From: UBA1952 sp965246765
Lineage (GTDB): Bacteria; Bacteroidota; Bacteroidia; Chitinophagales; Chitinophagaceae
Assembly: GCA_965246765.1 (NCBI GenBank)
Contig: CBDFFJ010000005.1
Coordinates: forward strand, 620,001 to 684,000
DNA length: 64,000 bases
Direction: 5' to 3'
Below, piece by piece: positions 15,386-22,770 of the stretch (within the stretch, counting starts at the first letter, position 1; each line of letters opens with the position of its first letter). The translations under genes were made by a program, and so were the position numbers. A model generated the notes under the pieces. That model saw only the letters and a program-made list of their open reading frames with translations. It had not been told where the DNA came from and ran no database searches.

Positions 15386-18103
15386 TCAGAAATGGAACCG
15401 CACACTGCCGAAAATTCCGAAGTACTTAGACTGGTCTTCGCCCGGCAGCGGCTTCGGCGTGACGCGCCACACAAAGTCTAAGCGGAAGAGCTGGAAGATG
15501 TTTTCAACGCCAGTGCCTACCTCTACATACGGATGCTTTTCCAGCGTACGGAAAGGATAGCCGCCCGGCTTTTGCTGGGATGTAATGTTCAGCGCCGTAT
15601 TCTCATCATTCAGCGAGCCAATGATGCCCTTGGCCGTCCAGAACTGGCGCAGCTTCGCCTTCTTCAGGTAAGGGATATAATTGAAGATACCACCGCCTAT
15701 GCTGTGCTCAAAGTTGAAGCCCGCGTACTGGTCGGAGATGAACTCGTAGCGCGTCATCATGTTGAAGGCATTGCGCAGATAGTAGTGAAACTCATTGCCC
15801 GGTGCTATGTCTAAAAGCGGATAAGGCAGTGCGCCCTTGCTAAAAGTTTTCCCGGCGAAGAGGTTGTAATAAATGCTGCCCAGCGGCGGAATCTTTACGT
15901 TGTCGGAAATAGTGACAGAGGCCTTCTGATATTCGTAGCCGCTGTTCAGCACATCCTTCAAGCCTACAGAACCCCGCACCTCTACAATGGGCCATTTGGA
16001 ACCAAGACTTGTGCGCAGATACTGTCCTTCCAGGTATTCTTCCTTGTAGGCATAACGTAGCCGGGCGCCTACTTCACTGCTGATTACTTGCTCGCGCTCC
16101 CTACCATTCTCATCCATGAAAATTCCGGCAGACGGCAGCGGGTCAAAAGGATCAAAAGTGCGGTGCTGCAGCGTGAGGGCATGAGCAAAGCCACTGTAAT
16201 ACTGCTTGTACAGCTCAAAGCGCGCATCGTCCACGAGGGCCAGCTTATAGGGAATACCGCGCTTGCGCGCAATACCGGAGAAGATATTGTCCGGGCCCAC
16301 CGCGTTGTCGTAATAGTTATTGCTCCGGTCCAGGTCGTGCCGGAAAGAAGTAAAGACATACATGCGCGGCTGCCTGTTGATAATCCAGAGCGCATCGCCG
16401 TAGTATTTAAAAGCCTCGTCTTTGGTGCCATAAGCGAGGTAACCGCTCAGGCGCACGTCCTTAAAAAGGAGCTTGTTGGTAGCAAGGCCGATGCGGAAGC
16501 GATTGCCTTCAACCCGGTTGCGGCTGTAAAGATTATAATAGGGCCCGATATCCACAGCGCCGACAGTTACAACACCGCCGAAAAGGAATTTCATCGTCCG
16601 CTTGAAGCGCTGGAATACGGGAAGATTGTTCAGCGTATCTACCATCGCATAAATAGAGCGCTCATTTTTAGAAAGCGTGTCTGGTCGGGCAGCGTTCCAG
16701 AAATCCTCGCTTTGCCCGCGCGCCGTGTCTGCCACAATCACATCTTTATGATATGCAGGATTATCCAACACGGCAGCCACACTGTCGCTGTTGATTACAA
16801 TGTTGCGGTAGGTAGTTGTCTTGCGGCCAATCAATCCCGGCAGCTTCGGACTATAAGGCAGGTTGAAGTCGGAGACAAACTTGTCTTTGACCGTAAACCA
16901 AAGCGAGTCGCCCATGGCGGGCGCGGTTTCCTGATAAAGGCTGACACGGCTCACGAAGTTGATGTTGGCCGACTTCGGCACTTCCATAGACACGCGCTGT
17001 ATGGCATAGACAGAATCCAACACCACCCAGAAGTCGCCGAAAAAGCAATTCTCGCCATCACGCTTCGGGCGGAATTCTACAAGCACAATCGGGTGACCAT
17101 AGGCCTGCTGTGTATCCTTGATGCGGTATTTGTAGTAGAAAGCACCATTGTTTGAAATAGGTGATACGAAGGATTTATCAAAAACCGGAATGAAGTTGTC
17201 GTAAGCGTTCACGTTCTGATACGCCGAGCCCAGAAATTGGTCAATGCTTTCATTCTTAATGCCCTTGATATGGCTGGCCTTGATTAGCTCGCGCGTTTTT
17301 TTCGGGGAGCGGCGGAAGTAATAGTCAGAGAGCGTCTCTGTCAGGAAGAAGGGCAGGAAAGGCGTCTTCTCGCTCGTGCTGTCCAGATTATTGTAGATGA
17401 ACCCGAACTGCTTGATCATTGGGATGGGCAGGCGCTCAAACTCCTTACGGCTGAGGTTGCGGATGTCCACTTCCAGCTTGTTGTACACCTGATACTTGTA
17501 ATTCTCTAAGCGGTCAGGATTGTTGGCCGGCTTGCGCGCAATGATTTTCTTCAGCAGCGTAATGGCCGGGTCTTCGCCCGCATGGAACACAAACTCGCTG
17601 AGCTGCGCCGCCTCGCGCGTCAGCTCAATCGTGAGCACCGGATGGCGGTCGCCTCTCAGATTCAGGCGGCGGTTCCAGGTTGCGTAGCCGATTGCTGTAA
17701 CACGCAGTGTATCACCGGGCTGTTTTGAGAAAGGCAGCGTAAACTTTCCATCCAAATCAGCCGGAATGCCAACATCGCTTCCCGGAAAAAAGACCGTAGC
17801 GAATGGAATGCCTTCGCCGGTATTCTTGTCTTTGACGGTGCCGGTGATTTCATAGCCGCCTTCAGAAGGCGTGGTTGCGGTAGCAGTACGCGGCGTATCA
17901 GCAGCCGGCTTTGCCGCCACGGACTCTTTGGAAGTGTCGCCGCTTTTCACGGCAACGCTATCCGGAACAACACGGCCCATGCTGTCCGCAACGCGCACGA
18001 GCGAGTCCATGAGCTGGCGCTCCTTCACCGTCTGCGCACAGAGTGGCGCGTGGGTCAAAAGGGCAGCAATAAAAACGGAAAGTAGAAGGCGGCTCAGACG
18101 CAT
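15386..18103 (-). CDS. Outer-membrane DUF5686 protein with carboxypeptidase-regulatory-like domain
   Basis: A 905-residue protein with signal peptide (MRLSRLLLSVFIAALLTHA, then cut after CAQ). A threonine/alanine-rich linker follows. Next is a CarboxypepD_reg-like beta-sandwich at about 85-170 (GTVKDKNTGEGIPFATVFF), as in SusC N termini. The DUF5686 region runs from about 180 to the end and finishes in aromatic beta-barrel strands (FGIFGSVRFHF). It is expected to be an outer-membrane protein; the substrate is unknown. An in-frame TTG at 18124 lies inside the -7 box, so I use the ATG at 18103. Confidence 0.82.
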   Translation of the reverse strand: MRLSRLLLSVFIAALLTHAPLCAQTVKERQLMDSLVRVADSMGRVVPDSVAVKSGDTSKESVAAKPAADTPRTATATTPSEGGYEITGTVKDKNTGEGIPFATVFFPGSDVGIPADLDGKFTLPFSKQPGDTLRVTAIGYATWNRRLNLRGDRHPVLTIELTREAAQLSEFVFHAGEDPAITLLKKIIARKPANNPDRLENYKYQVYNKLEVDIRNLSRKEFERLPIPMIKQFGFIYNNLDSTSEKTPFLPFFLTETLSDYYFRRSPKKTRELIKASHIKGIKNESIDQFLGSAYQNVNAYDNFIPVFDKSFVSPISNNGAFYYKYRIKDTQQAYGHPIVLVEFRPKRDGENCFFGDFWVVLDSVYAIQRVSMEVPKSANINFVSRVSLYQETAPAMGDSLWFTVKDKFVSDFNLPYSPKLPGLIGRKTTTYRNIVINSDSVAAVLDNPAYHKDVIVADTARGQSEDFWNAARPDTLSKNERSIYAMVDTLNNLPVFQRFKRTMKFLFGGVVTVGAVDIGPYYNLYSRNRVEGNRFRIGLATNKLLFKDVRLSGYLAYGTKDEAFKYYGDALWIINRQPRMYVFTSFRHDLDRSNNYYDNAVGPDNIFSGIARKRGIPYKLALVDDARFELYKQYYSGFAHALTLQHRTFDPFDPLPSAGIFMDENGREREQVISSEVGARLRYAYKEEYLEGQYLRTSLGSKWPIVEVRGSVGLKDVLNSGYEYQKASVTISDNVKIPPLGSIYYNLFAGKTFSKGALPYPLLDIAPGNEFHYYLRNAFNMMTRYEFISDQYAGFNFEHSIGGGIFNYIPYLKKAKLRQFWTAKGIIGSLNDENTALNITSQQKPGGYPFRTLEKHPYVEVGTGVENIFQLFRLDFVWRVTPKPLPGEDQSKYFGIFGSVRFHF

Positions 18104-18121
18104 ACGGGTTTCGGTGCTCCT

Positions 18122-18129
18122 CAAAAATA
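18122..18129 (-). promoter_or_regulatory. -7 promoter box TATTTTTG of the DUF5686 gene
   Basis: On the minus strand this reads TATTTTTG, an exact consensus match, 18 bases before the ATG. The divergent YkgJ-like gene starts at 18225 with its own near-match TACTTTTA (18207-18214). Confidence 0.5.
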
Positions 18130-18224
18130 ATCTTTAGAAAATGGAGTATGCGTGAAAGCCAAAAATTATACCGTTTCGGCGGGCGGAACTCCTTTAACCA
18201 AAACGTTACTTTTACGCTATTCGT

Positions 18225-18746
18225 ATGGACTTGCAGAATTTTAGACGCCGCGCGGCGCGTAATAAGGATGGCCTGGTTTCCTTTCTCAGAAAGCTGGATG
18301 AGCTGGTACCGGACGATATGCCGGAAGTAGTGGCGCAAACAGACGCGGAGGTATGGGCGCACATTGACTGCACGACTTGCGCCAACTGCTGCAAGACGAT
18401 GACACCGACGTTCAACAAGCAGGACATCCGCCGCATATCCGCGCATCTGAAAATGTCGCCAAAAGATTTCAAAGCGAAGTGGCTGCACCAGGACCCGGAC
18501 AATGGCGATTGGGTCAACAATCTGCAACCCTGCCAATTCCTCCAGCCGGACAATAGGTGCGGCATCTACGAAGTGCGCCCGCTGGATTGCGCTGAGTTTC
18601 CGCACCACAACAAGAAGCCATTTGACGAGTACAACGAAACCTTCATCGGCAACGTGCCCCGCTGCCCGGCCACAAATGAACTGGTAGCACGACTCAAGAA
18701 AAGGCTGGAGCGGGATTATGAAGGCTTTGAGCTAGGCGGCTACTGA
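18225..18746 (+). CDS. YkgJ family cysteine-cluster protein
   Basis: A 173-residue protein. After a ~45-residue helical N terminus comes the metal-binding cysteine set: CTTCANCCKTM (four Cys), LQPCQF, NRCGIY, PLDCAEFPHH and VPRCPA. This is the YkgJ/CxxCxxCC family, thought to bind iron or zinc. The biochemical role is unknown. It is divergent from the DUF5686 gene and followed 62 bases later by the DUF2256 gene. Confidence 0.85.
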   Translation: MDLQNFRRRAARNKDGLVSFLRKLDELVPDDMPEVVAQTDAEVWAHIDCTTCANCCKTMTPTFNKQDIRRISAHLKMSPKDFKAKWLHQDPDNGDWVNNLQPCQFLQPDNRCGIYEVRPLDCAEFPHHNKKPFDEYNETFIGNVPRCPATNELVARLKKRLERDYEGFELGGY

Positions 18747-18808
18747 CGAGTCCCGTAGGGATGGCCGAAATAATAGCCAGGGATTTCAATCCCTGGAAAA
18801 AAGCAGCA

Positions 18809-18970
18809 ATGACCACCCGCAAAAACGCCCACCGCAAAGAACAGCTCCCGCAAAAGGTATGCGCCACCTGCGGCAAGCCATTCGCGTGGCGCAAAAAATG
18901 GGAAGCCGTCTGGGAAGAGGTAAAGTATTGCAGCGAGCAATGCCGCCGGAACAAAGCTACCGCCGGATAA
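18809..18970 (+). CDS. DUF2256 small zinc-ribbon-like protein
   Basis: A 53-residue protein with four cysteines in KVCATCGKPF and YCSEQCRRNK separated by the tryptophan-rich AWRKKWEAVWEEV, the DUF2256 pattern. It probably binds one zinc ion. I start at the internal ATG 18809. The longer frame from 18761 adds residues that read through a junction region. The 3' end overlaps the convergent L,D-transpeptidase gene by 14 bases. Confidence 0.8.
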   Translation: MTTRKNAHRKEQLPQKVCATCGKPFAWRKKWEAVWEEVKYCSEQCRRNKATAG

Positions 18971-19637
18971 TCACCTTCGTGCCCACACCCACCATGCTGA
19001 ACAGTTCCTCCACGTCCTTATTTTTCAGCGCGATGCAGCCGTCTGTCCAGCCAATGCCGAGCTGAATCATATCATCGCCGCCCGGCCAGATGCCGTGGAT
19101 GCCCACATCGCCGCCAATGCGGGCAGAGGCAGGTAAAGCACCGGATGCCTTCAGCTTATTGAAACGGGCAAACGAAGAATCGTTCGGGTAATTCAGTCCC
19201 ATAAACTTGTCGTACTTGGAAGCGCCGTTCTTACTGGCAATCCTGAAAACGCCTTCCGGCGTATTTCTGTCTCCTTCCATCAGCTTATTCTGCAGCGGGT
19301 TCGGGCCAAAGACTGCCTTATATGCGCGAATGATTCTTCCCCGGTAGCGCAATTGCAGCATGTAATTGCTCTTGGAAATAAAAATCGTCATGGAATCCTT
19401 CCGGGCGGTATCAGCGTTGAAGGGAACACGCAGGCCAATTGTTGGCTTGATGGGCTCAATGATGGTCTGCGTTACGCGCATGAGGCCCTCATTGAATTGT
19501 ACTACGCGCACAATGTTGCCTTTACCATCCTTATACTCATCCAGCACCTTGATATTGGTCGGGCGCGGCTGAGCGTTTAACAGAAGCGGGAACAGCAGCA
19601 GGAGCAGGGAAAGGCTTAGCCGAAAGGCGCGGGTCAT
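18957..19637 (-). CDS. Exported L,D-transpeptidase (YkuD domain)
   Basis: A 226-residue protein with signal peptide (about 1-22, ending LLLNAQ). The YkuD domain (about 80-226) has the HGIWPGGDD histidine and the active-site GWTDGCIALKN with the catalytic cysteine. The final arginine of the usual SxGCxR is replaced by leucine in CIAL, a variation seen in the murein L,D-transpeptidase subfamily. It probably forms 3-3 cross-links or attaches proteins to peptidoglycan in the periplasm. The start is the ATG at 19637; a GTG two codons upstream is possible. Confidence 0.85.
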   Translation of the reverse strand: MTRAFRLSLSLLLLLFPLLLNAQPRPTNIKVLDEYKDGKGNIVRVVQFNEGLMRVTQTIIEPIKPTIGLRVPFNADTARKDSMTIFISKSNYMLQLRYRGRIIRAYKAVFGPNPLQNKLMEGDRNTPEGVFRIASKNGASKYDKFMGLNYPNDSSFARFNKLKASGALPASARIGGDVGIHGIWPGGDDMIQLGIGWTDGCIALKNKDVEELFSMVGVGTKVIIRR

Positions 19638-19680
19638 GTACACAGAAGCTTTTTACGAAGGCTGCGAAGCTAATCGTTTT

Positions 19681-19701
19681 AAAAAAAGGGCCTTACAGGC
19701 C
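19681..19701 (-). terminator. Intrinsic terminator of the DUF4197 gene
   Basis: On the minus strand a short GGCCT / AGGCC stem (5 bp, loop 3) is followed by seven T residues (19681-19687 on the plus strand are A). It lies 24 bases past the stop. Confidence 0.5.
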
Positions 19702-19724
19702 GGTCGTTAATTGGGAAGCGGCGA

Positions 19725-20468
19725 CTACTTAGCGCCAAAAACCTTCTTTAGCAAATCCGTTACCTGCGCGGCAGGGTTTGTGCGGATTTTGTTCTCTTCG
19801 TCAGCAATATTCACGAAGAGGCCGTTTAGGGCACGCTCCGTAACGTAAGCCGACAGGTCGGGATTAATTTGATTGCGGGTAGTCGGGAGCTTGTTATAAG
19901 TGCCCATCACCGTACCCCAGTAAGCGGTCGCTCCGACCTTGCTTAGAGAATTATCAATAACCGGCCTGAAAGCACTGGTCAATGCAGCCGTTGTTGCATT
20001 GCGCAGAAAGTTAGTTGCTGCGCCGTTCCCGCCGCGCAGGATGCTCACGCCATCCTGAATGCTCATGCTCTTAATGGCATTGATAAAGATGGGCGCCGCC
20101 TTGCCGGCAGCATCCTCCGCAGCGCGGTTCATGGAAAGGATGGCCTTGTCCACCACATTGCCAAAGCCGAATGAGCGTAAAGTCGTCTCCACTTTCTGCG
20201 CTTCAGGAGGCATTAGCACTTTAATCAGCGCATTACCGAAGAAGCCGTTGACGGCATTCAGACGGCTGCCAGCATTCTGCGCGCCAATCTCCAGTGCCTG
20301 ACGAAGACCGGCTACGATGTCGGTATTGGAAAGGCTGCCGACGGAGCCGCCGCTTTTAGTGCCTGAAGCGGAGTTGGCTACGTTTTTCAGAACATCTTTC
20401 CAGCCTTGGGCGTCGCTTTGAGTAGAAAGGGCGAGCAGCAAACCGACCGCGAGCAAAAGCTTTTTCAT
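19725..20468 (-). CDS. Exported DUF4197 domain protein
   Basis: A 247-residue protein with a signal peptide (MKKLLLAVGLLLALSTQSDA). Nearly all of the rest is the alpha-helical DUF4197 domain: IVAGLRQALEIGAQNAG, then LMPPEAQKVETTLR, then FINAIKSMSIQDGVSILRGG. The family is periplasmic and uncharacterised. The start at 20468 gives an ideal signal peptide; upstream in-frame codons are non-family. Confidence 0.82.
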   Translation of the reverse strand: MKKLLLAVGLLLALSTQSDAQGWKDVLKNVANSASGTKSGGSVGSLSNTDIVAGLRQALEIGAQNAGSRLNAVNGFFGNALIKVLMPPEAQKVETTLRSFGFGNVVDKAILSMNRAAEDAAGKAAPIFINAIKSMSIQDGVSILRGGNGAATNFLRNATTAALTSAFRPVIDNSLSKVGATAYWGTVMGTYNKLPTTRNQINPDLSAYVTERALNGLFVNIADEENKIRTNPAAQVTDLLKKVFGAK

Positions 20469-20612
20469 TGCAATCTTTATTTGAGCAAGGTATAAACCAA
20501 GAATGATACCAGATTGGATGCTTAACAAAGGTTTTGAATGAGCCTGGCAAAGCAAAATAGAATTGTTCTGCTCAATGAATAGCTGTCATCCCGACGCAAG
20601 GAGGGGAGCCGC

Positions 20613-20942
20613 CTAATCAAGGGACGCACCAAGCCCACGAATCTCATCATTTAAGAATCGCCATTCCGGATTGACCGATTCAATCAGCGCAATCTTCTTC
20701 GCCCGGCTCCAGCCTTTAATCTGTTTCTCCCGCGCAATGGCAGCGTTCACGTCGTGGAAATGCTCATAGTAAATGACGTGACAGGCGTTGTATTTCCAAG
20801 TGAATGCCTTATTGGGCTGCGGAGAAGTTTGCAGCGTTTCATGTTGCGACACGCGCGTTTGCAAGCGACCAGTGAAGCCCGTATAAAGCACCGTCTTGTT
20901 CTTATTAGTAGTGATATAAACGTAGTAATTGTGGTCTTGCAT
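20613..20942 (-). CDS. GIY-YIG nuclease family protein
   Basis: A 109-residue single-domain GIY-YIG protein. YYVYITTNKNKTVLYTGFTG supplies the YVY...YTG version of the motif. The conserved arginine and histidine in LQTRVSQH follow, with the REKQIKGWSRAKKIALI segment typical of this small stand-alone group. Catalytic glutamate candidates lie near the C terminus. Such genes are common, often next to repeats. This one is bracketed by REP-like sequences at 20584-20610 and 20986-21072. Cellular role unknown. Confidence 0.85.
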   Translation of the reverse strand: MQDHNYYVYITTNKNKTVLYTGFTGRLQTRVSQHETLQTSPQPNKAFTWKYNACHVIYYEHFHDVNAAIAREKQIKGWSRAKKIALIESVNPEWRFLNDEIRGLGASLD

Positions 20943-20985
20943 TATGAGCACTGCTTAATCAAAGTACCGCTGCCGAAAAACAGCT

Positions 20986-21072
20986 GTCATTCCGACGAAA
21001 GGAGGAATCTGCCCAATCGGAGTTTTCTCATGTTACGTCGTCCCAGCGGATTCCTCCTTGCGTCGGAATGAC
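20986..21072. repeat. Palindromic REP-like element, family A copy 2
   Basis: Arms 20986-21009 and 21049-21072 are complementary in 23 of 24 positions, with a 39-base spacer. The arm core is GTCATTCCGACG(A/C)AAGGAGGAATC. A single related half-arm, GTCATCCCGACGCAAGGAGG, occurs at about 20586 on the other side of the GIY-YIG gene. Confidence 0.7.
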
Positions 21073-21136
21073 AAGTCTATCAGGCGGAACAAAAACCCAT
21101 TAGGCTTTTGATTCGCTATTCATCAAGTACAGAGAA

Positions 21137-22090
21137 TCACCAGCCTGTTCGCTGCTCCACCAGATAATGATTCCGGTCCGCAGCGCTCCGCGCAATCAAT
21201 TCTCCCAGATACCCGGCGAGGAAAAACAGTGTCCCCATTACCATCGTAGTAAGCGCAATGTAGAACGGCGGGCGGTTGGCCAGCGCATAGCCCGGCCCGA
21301 CAATCAGCCGGTCAATAACCATCCACATCGCCAGCCCAAAGCCAACCATCAGCGCTATCATCCCGAGCAGCCCGAAAAAGTGCATCGGTTTCTTGCCAAA
21401 GCGCGAGATGAATTGAATAGACAGCAAATCCAGAAAACCATTCACAAACCTTTCCCAGCCAAACTTGCTCACGCCATATTTCCGCGGGCGGTGCACCACC
21501 ACCTTCTCACCAATCTTGCGGAAGCCCGCCCACTTGGCGAGGATGGGAATGTAGCGGTGCATCTCGCCATACACCTCAATGCTCTTCACCACCTTGCGCT
21601 TGTACGCCTTCAGGCCGCAGTTCATGTCGTGCAGCTTCAGGCCGCTCATGCGGCGGTTTACGCCGTTATAGAGCTTGCTCGGCAGGTTCTTCGTGAGGGC
21701 ATTGTCGTGGCGCACCTTCTTCCAGCCGCTCACGAGGTCGTAATCTTCATCGCCCATTATCATGCGGTACAGCTCCGGGATTTCATCCGGCGAGTCCTGC
21801 AGGTCGGCGTCCATCGTGATGACGCAGGGGGCAGCGGTGGCTTTGAAACCTTCATTCAGCGCGGCGCTCTTCCCATAATTTCTTTGGAAGCGGATGCCGC
21901 GCACATTCGGGTAGTCATCGCGCAGCCGCTCAATCACATTCCAGGAAGAATCAGTAGAGCCGTCGTCCACCATGATTACCTCATAGCGGTAGTTGTGTTC
22001 CGTGCACACGCGGTCTATCCACTCCGCCAGCTCAGGCAGGCTTTCTTCTTCATTAAAAAGCGGAACGACGATGGAGAGGTCGGGTTGCAT
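21137..22090 (-). CDS. Membrane-anchored family 2 glycosyltransferase (DPM1/GtrB-like)
   Basis: A 317-residue protein. The GT-A domain (1 to ~220) has the start LSIVVPLFNEEESL, the nucleotide-binding VDDGSTDSS, the metal-binding DADLQDSPDEIPE and the QRNYGKSAALNEG segment. Two transmembrane helices follow at about 243-266 and 285-305. Proteins of this build move a sugar or sugar phosphate onto a polyprenyl-phosphate carrier at the inner membrane. It lies downstream of the BatA / dihydroorotase-like / DUF4199 series on the same strand, but a REP-like hairpin separates it from DUF4199. Confidence 0.85.
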   Translation of the reverse strand: MQPDLSIVVPLFNEEESLPELAEWIDRVCTEHNYRYEVIMVDDGSTDSSWNVIERLRDDYPNVRGIRFQRNYGKSAALNEGFKATAAPCVITMDADLQDSPDEIPELYRMIMGDEDYDLVSGWKKVRHDNALTKNLPSKLYNGVNRRMSGLKLHDMNCGLKAYKRKVVKSIEVYGEMHRYIPILAKWAGFRKIGEKVVVHRPRKYGVSKFGWERFVNGFLDLLSIQFISRFGKKPMHFFGLLGMIALMVGFGLAMWMVIDRLIVGPGYALANRPPFYIALTTMVMGTLFFLAGYLGELIARSAADRNHYLVEQRTGW

Positions 22091-22132
22091 GGGTTAATGG
22101 CAGGTCTTGTGCTAAGGGCTGCTTGCCCAATC

Positions 22133-22207
22133 TTTGTCATTCCCGAAGGGAATCTTTGCTCACAGCATTGTATGCTAAAGCATTTAAGATTCCCTTCGAA
22201 TGACAAA
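22133..22207. repeat. Palindromic REP-like element, family A copy 3
   Basis: Arms 22133-22156 (TTTGTCATTCCCGAAGGGAATCTT without a break) and 22186-22207 are complementary apart from a two-base insertion. The right flank AAAGTCGCTG matches the complement of the left flank of the 5.6 kb copy. Confidence 0.7.
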
Positions 22208-22251
22208 AGTCGCTGAAACCTGTGTTATGTAAATACTACTGTGGTTAAAGC

Positions 22252-22761
22252 TTACTGCATCATTATCTGCTGCCGCGGCTGCTTTTTAGCAATTGCAGCT
22301 GCAATAAGAGAGAAAATAGCACCTTCAATGAGGGTGAAGATTAAAGTTCCGCCGGCAGCAAATATTTTAAAAAATTTCCGCGTCATGGTCATTGCTTTAT
22401 CAACTTGCTCCTCGCTCATCTTACCGTTCATCATACCCTCTTGCGCCTTGTCAAGTATGCGCGTTTCCATAGAAGGAAATACCATAAACATGATGAACGT
22501 CCACGCAAACAACACAATCGCAATTATAGCGCTTGCTTTAAAGCAGCTACCGAATGCCTGACCAAACGTAATGTCAGCATCATTAGCCTTGGAAAAGGCC
22601 CGTGCATTTAATATAAGACCACCTAAAAACACAATCCAGCCAATAAACTGAACTCCCTTGTTTTCGCTGAGCTTGGCTACTTCCAAAATGGCGAAGAGGA
22701 CAATCATCGCCAGCGCTGTAATAAATCCGTAAGGAATGTGTGTTTGTACTTTTTTGTTCAT
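22252..22761 (-). CDS. DUF4199 membrane protein
   Basis: A 169-residue protein with four hydrophobic helices at about 12-30, 38-52, 73-95 and 135-158, and a charged stretch between helices 3 and 4 (the family hallmark). It matches DUF4199, a Bacteroidota inner-membrane family of unknown function often found beside a dihydroorotase-like gene and a GT2. It starts 9 bases after the dihydroorotase-like stop, so the two are co-transcribed. Confidence 0.8.
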   Translation of the reverse strand: MNKKVQTHIPYGFITALAMIVLFAILEVAKLSENKGVQFIGWIVFLGGLILNARAFSKANDADITFGQAFGSCFKASAIIAIVLFAWTFIMFMVFPSMETRILDKAQEGMMNGKMSEEQVDKAMTMTRKFFKIFAAGGTLIFTLIEGAIFSLIAAAIAKKQPRQQIMMQ

Positions 22762-22770
22762 GAGGTGTGA

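Noticed and set aside
16088..17155. 355-codon plus-strand frame opposite the DUF5686 gene
   Set aside because: Shadow of the DUF5686 coding sequence; no signal, domain or promoter.
21167..22216. 349-codon plus-strand frame opposite the glycosyltransferase
   Set aside because: Composition is that of an antisense frame; the GT2 motifs on the minus strand are complete.
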